Below, in pieces: positions 8,925-18,249 of a stretch of DNA of 64,000 nt. The position numbers and the translations under genes were made by a program. Source of the stretch: Cyclobacteriaceae bacterium (GTDB lineage Bacteria; Bacteroidota; Bacteroidia; Cytophagales; Cyclobacteriaceae); contig CP075525.1 of the NCBI GenBank assembly GCA_025808415.1, positions 62,001 to 126,000 of the forward strand, written 5' to 3'. The notes beneath the pieces are model-generated. The model had not been told where the DNA came from. It worked only from the letters and a program-made list of their open reading frames with translations, and ran no database searches. The stretch's first letter is position 1. Every line of letters begins with the position of its first letter.

Positions 8925-9893
8925 TTATTTATACTCCGCAAATAATTTACACGCCCGCTCCACATCAACATTGCCACCGGAAAGAATAATACCCACTTTT
9001 TTTCCGGCAAATTTTTTCTTCTCCTTCAGCAAAGCCGCTAACGGAACGGAGCAAGAGGGCTCAACGATGATTTTCATTCGCTCCCAAATCAACCGCATGG
9101 CTGAAATGATTTCTGCATCGGTAACCGTAATAATTTCTTTTACATGGTCTCGAATAATCGGAAAGGTTTTATCACCCAAAGAAGTGAGTAAACCATCGGC
9201 AACACCTTTTGCTTGTGAAGGTTCTATCCTTCCGCTTTTCAACGACCGGTAAGCATCATCCGCACCAGCCGGTTCTCCAGCTATGACATGTGTACCCGGA
9301 GAAAAATATTTAGTCGCCAATAGCGTTCCGCTCAGCAGGCCTCCTCCACCAACAGGCGCCAGAATTACATCAAGCTTCTCCGTGTCTTCAATTAATTCCT
9401 TTGCTGCGGTTGCCTGACCGGCAATTACATCGTAATTATTGAAAGGATGGATTTCAGTTGCGTTGGTTCTCTTTATTACACCAGCCAACGTTGATTCACG
9501 CGCCTCAAGGGTTGGTTCACATTCAAAAATCTGTCCCTGAAAACCTTTAACGCCACGCTTTTTAACATCAGGAGCCGTAGAGGGCATAACAATGTAAGCG
9601 GGCACACCCAATAATTTTGCGGCACGCGCCAGCGCCTGTGCATGGTTGCCGGAAGAATGTGTGGCTAATCCCTTTTCGAGATCTTCTTTGTTTAAAGAAA
9701 GCGCAGCATTCATGGCACCCCGCGCTTTAAAGGCACCGATCTTTTGAAAGTTCTCGCACTTAAAAAAGATTTTACACCCTGCCAGTTCGTTAATACCATT
9801 CGAACTGATCACCGGTGTTCGGTGAATGTAAGGTTTGATGCGTTCGTGTGCCCGTTTAATATCATCTAATGAAGGAACCATTGTCTTATGCAT
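8925..9893 (-). CDS. Threonine/serine dehydratase, PLP-dependent
   Basis: 322 residues, fold-type II PLP enzyme. The Schiff-base lysine is K56 in FKARGA. The substrate loop SSGNHA is at 80-85 and the phosphate-cradling GGGG at 182-185. SGGNVD near the C-terminus is the cofactor-ring serine region. The length matches single-domain catabolic dehydratases and serine racemases, and there is no C-terminal ACT regulatory domain as in biosynthetic IlvA. It converts threonine to 2-oxobutyrate and/or serine to pyruvate. It starts 2 bases after the ATPase gene stop, so it is probably co-transcribed with it. Confidence 0.88.
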   Translation of the reverse strand: MHKTMVPSLDDIKRAHERIKPYIHRTPVISSNGINELAGCKIFFKCENFQKIGAFKARGAMNAALSLNKEDLEKGLATHSSGNHAQALARAAKLLGVPAYIVMPSTAPDVKKRGVKGFQGQIFECEPTLEARESTLAGVIKRTNATEIHPFNNYDVIAGQATAAKELIEDTEKLDVILAPVGGGGLLSGTLLATKYFSPGTHVIAGEPAGADDAYRSLKSGRIEPSQAKGVADGLLTSLGDKTFPIIRDHVKEIITVTDAEIISAMRLIWERMKIIVEPSCSVPLAALLKEKKKFAGKKVGIILSGGNVDVERACKLFAEYK

Positions 9894-9895
9894 TA

Positions 9896-11026
9896 TTATT
9901 TTTTTTGAAGCCAGCGCATTAGTATAATATCGTAAACCTGATAGTATTTCTCCCCATTATCCTGATAGTACTGGTATACCAATTCCCTCGAAAGAAGATA
10001 CTCCATGGCACGAAGAACAGAAGGCCCTGCTCCTAAATCATATTTTTTTAGAAAATCACGAGCCGTAGGCGCAAACACCATTCCCTCAATTGCAATTGCC
10101 GTTAAAACCTGCCATTGATATTTTGACATGGAATTTCGCAAAGCAAAGTACGAAAGCTTGTTCTCCGCATAAATTTCAATAATCGATTCATCGATCATAG
10201 CTTGCTCAACCTTTTTACTTGCTTTTGAAAAAATCCGGTTACAAAGCAATTGCACATTATACGTGTTTCCATCAGCCCATTCAAGAATGCAATCAATCTC
10301 TTCTGTCCGGATAGCTTTACCATGCGCCTGAAACATACGCCCTATAAATATCCGATACCGCTCCATCTCAATCTTACCAATATTCATAGGCTGTGTACTA
10401 GCAAAAAATGGCCTCTTGGCAGATTGAAACATTTCAGTTAATAAATGAAACTGGCTGCCGGAAAAAATGAATCGAACATTTTTCAGATGTTGAATCTCCG
10501 ACCTTAGCCAAGACTCAACCGCAAAACCTTCATCCCATGAATGAATATGCTGAAACTCGTCTAAAGCTATTACGGTAGGGCCTTGGCTATCCAACAACTG
10601 AAAAGCACTTTTAATGGAGGTTTGTTGTTGTGCATCAGATTTAAAATCAATCTCAACTTCAAAGCTACCGGTGTGTGGATTTGTTGAAAGCACCGGTCGA
10701 AAAGATAACAACCATTCCTGAACTTTATTGAAAAGCGTTTTTTGACGCTTTACCCCATTCAACACACTAGTTAAAAACAAGTTGGTAAAATCCTTAAATG
10801 ATGATGATTCCTGCACATCGAGGTAAATACAACTCCATTTTGGATGCAGGAAATGAAAGACATGATGGATCAGCGCTGATTTCCCAATTCTGCGCGGAGC
10901 AAAGAGCGTGATATTTCGACCATTTCTCACAGCCTCTATCAGCATATCTTTTTCATCGTCCCGATTGCAAAACAACTCAGGACCAAAATAACCGTGAATC
11001 GGAAAGGGGTTTATAGGCTCTGACAT
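9896..11026 (-). CDS. P-loop ATPase with C-terminal winged-helix region
   Basis: 376 residues from the ATG at 11026. An upstream TTG in frame lies inside the operator repeats and is unlikely to be used. Walker A is APRRIGKSAL near residue 45 and Walker B is TVIALDEFQH. The C-terminal third contains helices typical of a winged-helix domain. The pattern resembles archaeal-type ATPases of the AAA_14/ATPase_2 group, whose cellular roles are mostly unknown. It starts in a 61-base gap downstream of polA and carries its own promoter with three tandem repeats. It is followed by the dehydratase at 2 bases. Confidence 0.8.
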   Translation of the reverse strand: MSEPINPFPIHGYFGPELFCNRDDEKDMLIEAVRNGRNITLFAPRRIGKSALIHHVFHFLHPKWSCIYLDVQESSSFKDFTNLFLTSVLNGVKRQKTLFNKVQEWLLSFRPVLSTNPHTGSFEVEIDFKSDAQQQTSIKSAFQLLDSQGPTVIALDEFQHIHSWDEGFAVESWLRSEIQHLKNVRFIFSGSQFHLLTEMFQSAKRPFFASTQPMNIGKIEMERYRIFIGRMFQAHGKAIRTEEIDCILEWADGNTYNVQLLCNRIFSKASKKVEQAMIDESIIEIYAENKLSYFALRNSMSKYQWQVLTAIAIEGMVFAPTARDFLKKYDLGAGPSVLRAMEYLLSRELVYQYYQDNGEKYYQVYDIILMRWLQKK

Positions 11027-11030
11027 AGAA

Positions 11031-11038
11031 CAAAGATA
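11031..11038 (-). promoter_or_regulatory. -7 box of the ATPase gene
   Basis: The minus strand reads TATCTTTG, an exact TAnnTTTG match, 4 bases upstream of the ATG at 11026, implying a near-leaderless transcript. The upstream DNA is entirely occupied by the tandem repeats, which also supply a TTG 15 bases away. Confidence 0.5.
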
Positions 11039-11079
11039 ACAAATTGTTATTAACAATTTGTTATTAACAATTTGTTAAT
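11038..11079. promoter_or_regulatory. Three tandem 14-bp operator-like repeats
   Basis: Units at 11038-11051, 11052-11065 and 11066-11079 read AACAAWTTGTTATT (last unit ...TTAAT). Each contains an AACAA-W-TTGTT palindrome. They abut and overlap by one base the -7 box of the ATPase gene, so a bound protein would block transcription. The 14-bp period puts sites slightly more than one helical turn apart. The regulator is not known. Confidence 0.6.
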
Positions 11080-11087
11080 TTGTGCAT

Positions 11088-13808
11088 TTAATGCGCCTCC
11101 AGCCAGTTTTTACCTACGCCCACCTCCACCTCCATCGGCACTTCCAAATGCACCGCACTCTTCATCAGTTTGCTTACATTTTCTTTAATCAACTCCACCT
11201 CATCTTTGTGTACGTCAAAAACCAGTTCATCGTGTACCTGCATGATCATGCGTGATTTTACACCTTCTTTAACCATCCATCGATGAATATTTACCATGGC
11301 TATTTTAATGATATCGGCTGCGCTGCCCTGTATGGGCGCATTGATGGCATTGCGCTCAGCGAATCCACGGGTGGTAATGTTGCGGGAATTAATATCACGC
11401 AGGTATCGTCTCCTTCCTAAAATCGTTTCTACATACTCCTTTTCACGTGCTTCCAGAATAGCGTTGTCCATATAACGTTTAATGGCCGGAAACTCTTCAA
11501 AATAAGCACTGATTATCTCGGCTGCCTCCGAACGTGAAATATTCAGGTTTTGCGATAGGCCAAAGGCAGTGCTTCCATAAAGAATTCCAAAGTTTACTTC
11601 CTTGGCCTTCCGCCTCATATCGGGAGTTACTTGTTCAATGGGTACCTTAAATACTTTTGCCGCTGTGGTAGTGTGGATGTCGCGTTTGTTTTTGAACGCC
11701 TCAATCATAATCTCATCCTTCGCAAATGATGCGGCAATGCGCAATTCAATTTGTGAGTAGTCGGCCGACATGAATACGAAATTTTTATCGCGGGGGATAA
11801 ATGCTTTTCTGATTTGTCTTCCCTTTTCCGTACGGATGGGTATGTTCTGCAGGTTTGGATTATTGGAACTTAACCGACCGGTAGCTGCTACAGCCTGACG
11901 ATAATCGGTATGGATTCTCCCATCCCGCTTGTCGATGAGTTTTGGTAAGGCATCCACATACGTGGAGCGCAGTTTTTCATATTCGCGGAAATCGAGAATT
12001 TTTTTAACGATCTCACTTTCACCGGCTAGCTTGTTGAGCACGTCTTCACCCGTAGCATACTGACCGGTTTTTGTTTTCTTGGGCTTATCGCCCAGTTTCA
12101 TTTTTTCAAACAGGATTTCACCAAGCTGTTTTGGTGAGCTTATATTAAACTCCTGGCCTGCCAGTTTAAAAATCTCCTTCTGCACACGCTCACTTTCTGC
12201 TTTCAGATCATCCGACATTTTAGAAAGTACATCTTCATCAATAGTAACCCCCTCAAACTCCATACTTGCCAGCACCTGCACCAATGGCATCTCCACATCG
12301 CGCATCAAACTGGAGTGCCCACGCTTTTCAAGTTCAGGCTGCAGTTTTTGCTTAAGCTGAAGGGCGTAGTCGGCATGCTCACACAACCGATCGGCCACTT
12401 CACCTTCATTGCCCTTCATTACATGGTACCCGAAATACAATTCAGTAAGAGTTTGCATATCGTGAGCCGATTCCGGCTCCACCAGGTAGTGCGCAATCAT
12501 CGTATCGAAAAGAGGGCCGCTTACAGAAAGACCGTGTTCGCGGAAAGCGAGCAAAGCGGCTTTAACGTTATTACCAATTTTCAGTTTGGCAAGATCTGAA
12601 AATACATCGGTGAACTCCCGCAATTGCTTTTCGTTTTCAATCGGCACAAAAAAAGCTTCATTCGGTTTTATTGAAAATCCAAGTCCGGTTATTGTCTTGT
12701 CATCCGATGTTTGTACCGTCCAGGCAAAGGCTGTGCTTTTTTTTAAATCATGGATAAGATTCTTTTGCTCTTTTGCTGTAAGGGAATGATACTGCACAGC
12801 ATCTTTTGCAAATGTTCGGTTCTCACCCGTTCCCGGAATTGATTTTTCTTCTGCCACTTCCTCCGTAGCTGCGGTTCCAAACATGGAAAGTTGCGATGCC
12901 TTAGGTGCCGCAGGTGCAGCCACAGCAGCATCACCAAACACGCGATTCAATATTGTTTTGAATTCCAGTTCTTGAAAAATCGGTTTCAGCAACTCTTCAT
13001 TCGGGCCGTTATACTTCAGGTCATCTTCCTTAAAGGCCACCGGAACATCCAGAATTATGGTGGCCAGCTTTCGGGAGAGCAGCGCCTGCTCGCCATATTG
13101 CTCAACCAGTTCTTTTTGCTTGCCTTTTAATTCTGAAACGTGTTCAATTATTCCTTCAATAGTTTTGTATTTCTTTAATAATGTGGCTGCTGTTTTCGGG
13201 CCAAAACCGGGAATGCCCGGAATATTATCAGCGCTATCACCCTGCAGGCCCAACATTTCAACAACCTGATTCACGTTTTCAATATCCCATCGTGCACAAA
13301 CTTCTTCCGGCCCCATCACATCTACGGCATTGCCCATGTAGGCTGGTTTATACAGTTTCACTTTATCGGTCACCAACTGCCCGAAGTCTTTATCGGGTGT
13401 CATCATGTAGACCTCAAAGCCTGCGGCTTCCGCCTGATGCGCCAGTGTTCCGATGATATCATCCGCCTCATAACCATCCTTTTCAAGAATAGGAATATTA
13501 AAAGCCTTTAGAATTTCCTTCACCTTGGGCACACCATAACGAATGTCCTCTGGCGTTTCCTGGCGGTTGGCTTTATAGGCTTCAAAAATCTCATCGCGAA
13601 AGGTTGGCGCTGACGTATCGAAAGCCACGCCAATGTGCGTTGGCTTTTGTTTTTGTAAAACTTCCAGCAATGTATTGGTAAATCCAAAAGGAACAGAAGT
13701 GTTATGTCCTTTTGAATTAATCCGCGGTGTTTTTGTAAACGCAAAATGTGCGCGGTATATCAGCGCATAGGCATCCAGTAAAAAAAGTCTCTTCGAAGGT
13801 TCACTCAT
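11088..13808 (-). CDS. polA: DNA polymerase I
   Basis: 906 residues from the ATG at 13808. The frame is open further upstream only through non-homologous sequence. The N-terminal 5'-nuclease domain (about 1-290) has the acidic residues (YEADDIIG, GDSADNIPG) and helix-hairpin-helix. The C-terminal polymerase domain has motif A DYSQIELR, the O-helix region and motif C MQVHDELVF. The middle 3'-5' exonuclease fold (about 340-540) has lost its catalytic acids: FAWTVQT replaces FDTET at 361-367, NNVKAALL replaces NLKYD at 413-420, and the fourth acid also appears lost. It should repair and process Okazaki fragments without proofreading. It is divergent from the acyl-CoA ligase. Confidence 0.97.
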   Translation of the reverse strand: MSEPSKRLFLLDAYALIYRAHFAFTKTPRINSKGHNTSVPFGFTNTLLEVLQKQKPTHIGVAFDTSAPTFRDEIFEAYKANRQETPEDIRYGVPKVKEILKAFNIPILEKDGYEADDIIGTLAHQAEAAGFEVYMMTPDKDFGQLVTDKVKLYKPAYMGNAVDVMGPEEVCARWDIENVNQVVEMLGLQGDSADNIPGIPGFGPKTAATLLKKYKTIEGIIEHVSELKGKQKELVEQYGEQALLSRKLATIILDVPVAFKEDDLKYNGPNEELLKPIFQELEFKTILNRVFGDAAVAAPAAPKASQLSMFGTAATEEVAEEKSIPGTGENRTFAKDAVQYHSLTAKEQKNLIHDLKKSTAFAWTVQTSDDKTITGLGFSIKPNEAFFVPIENEKQLREFTDVFSDLAKLKIGNNVKAALLAFREHGLSVSGPLFDTMIAHYLVEPESAHDMQTLTELYFGYHVMKGNEGEVADRLCEHADYALQLKQKLQPELEKRGHSSLMRDVEMPLVQVLASMEFEGVTIDEDVLSKMSDDLKAESERVQKEIFKLAGQEFNISSPKQLGEILFEKMKLGDKPKKTKTGQYATGEDVLNKLAGESEIVKKILDFREYEKLRSTYVDALPKLIDKRDGRIHTDYRQAVAATGRLSSNNPNLQNIPIRTEKGRQIRKAFIPRDKNFVFMSADYSQIELRIAASFAKDEIMIEAFKNKRDIHTTTAAKVFKVPIEQVTPDMRRKAKEVNFGILYGSTAFGLSQNLNISRSEAAEIISAYFEEFPAIKRYMDNAILEAREKEYVETILGRRRYLRDINSRNITTRGFAERNAINAPIQGSAADIIKIAMVNIHRWMVKEGVKSRMIMQVHDELVFDVHKDEVELIKENVSKLMKSAVHLEVPMEVEVGVGKNWLEAH

Positions 13809-13884
13809 GTAGCGAAGGTAGAAAAGAAGGGCTTTTATTTTAACTGTTTTCTGAGTAAATAGTAAAACCTTAAACCATCCAAAC

Positions 13885-15525
13885 ATGAGTTCAAGCCCGT
13901 TAGCACAGTTTATCAAATGGGAGAAGGAAATCCCTCAACAACTTTTTCTGCGTCAACCTTTTAACGGCCAATGGAAGACCTGGACGTACCAACAAGCCGG
14001 TGAAGAGATCAGGCGAATTGCAAATGGCCTGCAGTCGCTGGGATTTCCGGCAGGAAGTAAAGTGGGGCTGCTGTCAAAAAACTGTGCGCATTGGATCATG
14101 GCCGACCTGGCCATTATGATGGCCGGCTATGTCTCCGTGCCGCTTTATGCTACTATAACGGCATCATCGATCCATCAGATATTAGAGCACAGTGAATCAA
14201 AACTGGTTATTGTTGGAAAGCTTGATGATTACAGCCCACAACGGCAGGGTATTCCATCAAACGTGGTGAAGCTTGGCATAAACGCCTACGGGATTGACGA
14301 GAACCATAGCTGGGAACAGTGGATAAAACAATTCGAGCCTCTGAAAAATGTGCACCTATGGCAACCCGATGAATTGCTTACAATTATGTATACCTCTGGC
14401 ACCACGGGAAAACCAAAAGGTGTTATGCACAATGTTTCAAATTTTGACGCAACACTTACGCAAGCCATTGGTGAGTTGGGCATACAACAACACCCCGTTT
14501 TATTTTCGTATTTGCCCTTAAGCCATATTGCAGAGCGCATGGGTATTGAAGTGATGGGGCTTTACCAGGGAGGCACTTTCTCCTTTCCCGAAACCCTTGA
14601 AACTTTCCCGAAAAACCTGGCCGATACGCAACCCACTCATTTTTTTGCAGTGCCGCGCATCTGGGCAAAATTCCATGAAAAAATACTGGAGAAATTACCA
14701 CAGAAAAAACTCAACACACTCCTGGCCATTCCGTTGGTGAGTACGCTCATTAAAAACAAAATAAAGAAAGGCCTGGGCCTTTCACGGGCAAAACAAATCT
14801 TTAGCGGTGCGGCCCCGATTTCCGTTGATTTACTTAAGTGGTACCAATCAATTGGGGTAAACATATTGCAAGCCTACGGTATGACAGAGGATTGTGTGTA
14901 CGCTCACTTTAACCGGGTTGACAATAATCGACATGGCACGGTGGGCCTCCCCCTAAAAGGCTTATCGGTAAAAATTGCCGACCATGGCGAAATCCGCGTA
15001 AAATGCCCGGGGCTTACACAAGGTTATTACAAAGAACCGGAAATGACCAAAGAACTATTTGATGAGGAGGGTTATTTAAAAACAGGTGACCAGGGAGAAG
15101 TATCGAAAGAAGGTTTTCTCACCATTACCGGGCGGGTAAAAGATTTATTTAAAACCGACAAAGGAAAATATATAGCGCCTGCTCCGATTGAAATGAAACT
15201 GCTCAGCAACCCGGATATTGAGCAGGTATGTGTGGTGGGTATGGGCGTTCCGCAGCCCATTGCCTTGACCGTTCTATCGGCAAGTGGAAAAACCAAAACC
15301 AAAGAGCACCTGATCAACAGCATCAGCAAAACACTGAACGAACTAAATCCCGAACTTGAATCACACGAGCAGGTAGAAAAAGCGGTTATCATGAAAGATG
15401 ATTGGTCGGTAGAAAATAATTTACTAACACCAACATTAAAAGTTAAACGGAACGAAGTCGAGAAAATCCATCTGCCCCATTACCCAAAATGGTACCATAC
15501 CGAAGGGAAAGTAGTTTGGGAGTGA
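13885..15525 (+). CDS. AMP-dependent acyl-CoA synthetase (long-chain fatty acid CoA ligase type)
   Basis: 546 residues, ANL superfamily. The P-loop motif is TIMYTSGTTGKPKG near residue 170. The adenylate motif QAYGMTEDC is near 330, KTGDQG near 395 and the hinge TGRVKDLFKT near 412. A C-terminal lysine region follows. It activates a carboxylic acid with ATP and CoA. The architecture and length resemble the FadD15/long-chain ACS branch, but substrate length cannot be read from sequence. It is divergent from polA with a 76-base gap. Confidence 0.87.
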   Translation: MSSSPLAQFIKWEKEIPQQLFLRQPFNGQWKTWTYQQAGEEIRRIANGLQSLGFPAGSKVGLLSKNCAHWIMADLAIMMAGYVSVPLYATITASSIHQILEHSESKLVIVGKLDDYSPQRQGIPSNVVKLGINAYGIDENHSWEQWIKQFEPLKNVHLWQPDELLTIMYTSGTTGKPKGVMHNVSNFDATLTQAIGELGIQQHPVLFSYLPLSHIAERMGIEVMGLYQGGTFSFPETLETFPKNLADTQPTHFFAVPRIWAKFHEKILEKLPQKKLNTLLAIPLVSTLIKNKIKKGLGLSRAKQIFSGAAPISVDLLKWYQSIGVNILQAYGMTEDCVYAHFNRVDNNRHGTVGLPLKGLSVKIADHGEIRVKCPGLTQGYYKEPEMTKELFDEEGYLKTGDQGEVSKEGFLTITGRVKDLFKTDKGKYIAPAPIEMKLLSNPDIEQVCVVGMGVPQPIALTVLSASGKTKTKEHLINSISKTLNELNPELESHEQVEKAVIMKDDWSVENNLLTPTLKVKRNEVEKIHLPHYPKWYHTEGKVVWE

Positions 15526-15580
15526 TGAAGATCACCGGAGCCGGCTGATATTCATCAGGCGGTTTACTGAAGAAGCATGG

Positions 15581-15587
15581 TACTTTG
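15581..15587 (+). promoter_or_regulatory. Possible -7 box for the CBS-domain gene
   Basis: TACTTTG, a one-base-shorter form of TAnnTTTG, ends 20 bases before the ATG at 15608. Weak evidence. Confidence 0.3.
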
Positions 15588-15607
15588 AGATACTAAATCA
15601 GAGAGCC

Positions 15608-16033
15608 ATGAAAAAGCGCGAACCCGTGAATACCATCATGACAAAGAATGTTGTGGCCGTACAATTGGATGACACCCTTCTCAATGCCAACAAACTCATC
15701 CTCAAACATCATATCCGCCACCTGCCGGTGGTGCATGGTACACAGCTCGTGGGCATGCTCAGTAAAACCGATTTGAATCGGCTGACCTTTAGTGGACTAT
15801 TTGCCGGTGAAGGCGATGCAGACGAAGCGGTGTTCGACATGCTGAACATCAGTCAGGTAATGTCGCACAAACCACGCGCTGTTAAAGAAACCGATACGAT
15901 TAAAGAAGTAGCTGAAATTCTCTCCAAAGAAGAATTTCACTCTTTGCCTGTTGTAGCTGACGAGGATGAAAGTAAATTAGTGGGTATTGTTACCACTACA
16001 GATGTTATCAAGTATATGCTGCAGCATTATTGA
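15608..16033 (+). CDS. Tandem CBS-domain protein
   Basis: 141 residues containing two CBS domains and nothing else: VNTIMTKNVVAVQLDDTL...HLPVVHGTQLVGMLSKTDL, then ISQVMSHKPRAVKETDTI...SLPVVADEDESKLVGIVTTTDV. Such stand-alone Bateman modules bind adenosine nucleotides or SAM and regulate partners. The insertion between domains (about residues 62-80) is longer than usual. The partner is unknown. It lies after the acyl-CoA ligase on the same strand, with an 82-base gap holding a possible own promoter. Confidence 0.9.
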   Translation: MKKREPVNTIMTKNVVAVQLDDTLLNANKLILKHHIRHLPVVHGTQLVGMLSKTDLNRLTFSGLFAGEGDADEAVFDMLNISQVMSHKPRAVKETDTIKEVAEILSKEEFHSLPVVADEDESKLVGIVTTTDVIKYMLQHY

Positions 16034-16050
16034 TTCAAATTTTAGATTAA

Positions 16051-16085
16051 TGATGGACAATTGACGATATGTCAACTGTCCATCA
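16051..16085. terminator. Hairpin between convergent CBS and S9 genes
   Basis: Arms TGATGGACA (16051-16059) and TGTCCATCA (16077-16085) continue, after one mismatch, as TTGAC/GTCAA around a 5-base loop. It lies between two gene ends and is likely a shared stop signal, though it lacks a strong T-run. Confidence 0.55.
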
Positions 16086-16101
16086 TCAACAGATATTCTG
16101 T

Positions 16102-18114
16102 CTACTTCAATGCAGTAGGTCCGTTTCGTTTGTACTGATTAAACCAATAGTACAAGTATTGCTGCGTGCGTAAATAATTTGACGGTTTTGATGATGTGCC
16201 GTGAAACTCTTCATTAAAACGGATCATCACCGTGGGAACTTTCAAAACTTTTAAGGCCGAATAATATTCTTCTGTTTGTGAAATAGGGGTGCGTAAATCA
16301 TTTACACCGCACATAAGCATGGTAGGTGTTTTTACATTGCCAACATACATCAAAGATGAACGCTTTAAATGTTCAGAAGGATCTTCCCACGGATACTTGG
16401 CAAAGTTTTTATACCAGCTCACGCCATCGGTAGTTCCTACAAAGGAAAGCCAATTTGTAACCGGAAAATTTACTGAAGCTGCAGCAAATCTATCGGTGTG
16501 GCCAACAATCCATGAGGTAAGTACTCCGCCTCCGCTTCCTCCATATACAAAAAGGTTGCGATCATCAATATACCCGCGCTTGATCACCTCATCTACACCT
16601 TTCATCAGATCATCATAATCTTTATCGGGATAAGCATTCTTGATGGCGTTGGCGAAAGCACTTCCGTAACCGGTTGAGCCGCGTGGGTTTGTATACAAAA
16701 CAACGTATCCTTCCGCAGCATGGTGTTGCCAGGTAAAATTAAAGGCGAGGTTATACATAGCATGAGGGCCTCCATGAATGACCAGGATAAGTGGATATTT
16801 TTTCTTCGGATCAAAGTCCGGTGGCTTTACAATCCAGCCCTGAATTTTATAATCATCAACGGACGTGTACCAGATTTCTTCAACATCGCCAAGCTGAACA
16901 GTGCCCAGCACATCTTCATTAACGTTTGTTAAACGAACAGGCTTTGGATTGGCAATGGTGAAACTGGCAACATCACCAGGATTTTTTGAGTCTGCAAGAG
17001 TACCAACAGCTATTCCTTGTGCTGTCAGGCTGGTAACCGCAAGCATTTGTTTACCCTGTGTTACTTGCCTTACGTTTCCTTTTACCGGAGCAAAATAAAA
17101 ATTACTGCTGCCTTCATTCTGCGCGTTGAAATATACGCCCGAATTATCCGCTGCCCAGATTAATCCTCCTGGGCTTCGGTCCAGCGTTGGCGTTAACGAG
17201 CGATGCCCCGTACCATCAATATTCATCATGTAAAGTTGTGAATCACGATAGGTATCATCTGTCCAGTCATAACCGACATAGGCCACCATTTTACCATCGG
17301 GTGAAACCACTGGTGCGAAATCGGGACCTTTGCGTGTGGTAAGTTGACGCACCACACCAGTTGCTACATTAACCGCATAAATTTCCGATTCACGGTATGC
17401 ATATTCTGCTTCAGGTATTCGTAAACTGCTGAATGCAATTTCCTTTCCATCGCGTGTCCATGAAATTCCTGAGGTGCCATGGTCCCAATCGCCTTGGGTG
17501 ATCTGACGTGGAGTACCACCACCTGCCGGTACAGTAAATATGTGTACATATCCTTCCTCTAAAAATCCTACGCGGTCTCTTCGGTAAACAAGGTTATTTA
17601 TAAACTTTGGCTCTTCCGTCCATTTGGCGCCTTCTGGTTTACCCGGAATTTTTACAGGCCATGGATTTTTTGCAGGAACAATCATGGTGAAGGCAATTTG
17701 CTGACCATCAGGAGACCATGTGATGTTAGATGGTGACTTTTCGAGGCGGGTTATTTGAGTACTGCCTTCAGTGCCTTTGTATTTGATGAAAATCTGCGTG
17801 CCCTTTGGGTCACCCGATGCGGTATAAGCAATGCGGGTACCATCAGGCGACCAACTGGGTGACCCTCCTTTAATTAAGAAGCGATTTTTTGATCCATTCG
17901 TACTCATGATCCACAAATCGGTTTCCCGTTTGTCGTTCAATTTATCAATCCAGGTACGTGCGTACACGATTTCCGACCCGTCCGGTGAAAGTTGCGGATC
18001 CGCTACAGTTTCCATGTCAAGCGATTGCTCGAGGCGGAGTTTCTTTACATTTTGTGCTACGCTGTGTAAAGCAACACTTAAGCACAACACGATCAGCAAA
18101 AATAAATTTCTCAT
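16102..18114 (-). CDS. Secreted S9 family prolyl oligopeptidase-type peptidase
   Basis: 670 residues with a signal peptide (cleaved near HSVAQ). The N-terminal two thirds form a TolB-like/WD40-type beta-propeller (repeated SPDG-type blades). The C-terminal alpha/beta hydrolase carries the triad S527 (GGSGGG), D606 (VNDLRTP) and H638 (EEFHGTS). It belongs to the acylaminoacyl-peptidase/dipeptidyl-peptidase-like branch and removes short peptides from N-termini in the periplasm or outside. It is a close paralogue of the protein at 26733-28754. Confidence 0.92.
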   Translation of the reverse strand: MRNLFLLIVLCLSVALHSVAQNVKKLRLEQSLDMETVADPQLSPDGSEIVYARTWIDKLNDKRETDLWIMSTNGSKNRFLIKGGSPSWSPDGTRIAYTASGDPKGTQIFIKYKGTEGSTQITRLEKSPSNITWSPDGQQIAFTMIVPAKNPWPVKIPGKPEGAKWTEEPKFINNLVYRRDRVGFLEEGYVHIFTVPAGGGTPRQITQGDWDHGTSGISWTRDGKEIAFSSLRIPEAEYAYRESEIYAVNVATGVVRQLTTRKGPDFAPVVSPDGKMVAYVGYDWTDDTYRDSQLYMMNIDGTGHRSLTPTLDRSPGGLIWAADNSGVYFNAQNEGSSNFYFAPVKGNVRQVTQGKQMLAVTSLTAQGIAVGTLADSKNPGDVASFTIANPKPVRLTNVNEDVLGTVQLGDVEEIWYTSVDDYKIQGWIVKPPDFDPKKKYPLILVIHGGPHAMYNLAFNFTWQHHAAEGYVVLYTNPRGSTGYGSAFANAIKNAYPDKDYDDLMKGVDEVIKRGYIDDRNLFVYGGSGGGVLTSWIVGHTDRFAAASVNFPVTNWLSFVGTTDGVSWYKNFAKYPWEDPSEHLKRSSLMYVGNVKTPTMLMCGVNDLRTPISQTEEYYSALKVLKVPTVMIRFNEEFHGTSSKPSNYLRTQQYLYYWFNQYKRNGPTALK

Positions 18115-18200
18115 ATTCGTTGGGGTTATACATTAAACCTACCACTTACCGTTTAAAATTCCGCAAACAATGTTTTGAGTGGTAATCTAAAAAATGAAAA

Positions 18201-18226
18201 AGCCTGCCAAATCACTTTAGCAGGCT
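18201..18226 (-). terminator. Rho-independent terminator after the dienelactone hydrolase
   Basis: Arms AGCCTGC (18201-18207) and GCAGGCT (18220-18226). Read on the minus strand the hairpin is followed by TTTTTC. It lies just past the hydrolase stop at 18250. Confidence 0.7.
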
Positions 18227-18249
18227 TATTTTAAATTAAAAGATCCTAT

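Noticed and set aside
10994..11056. Longer start (TTG at 11056) for the ATPase gene
   Set aside because: The extra codons are the tandem operator repeats and would precede the consensus -7 box; the ATG at 11026 is better.
13809..13916. 36-residue N-terminal extension of DNA polymerase I
   Set aside because: It overlaps the divergent ligase gene and precedes the conserved LFLLDAYALIYRAHFAF start; no homology expected.
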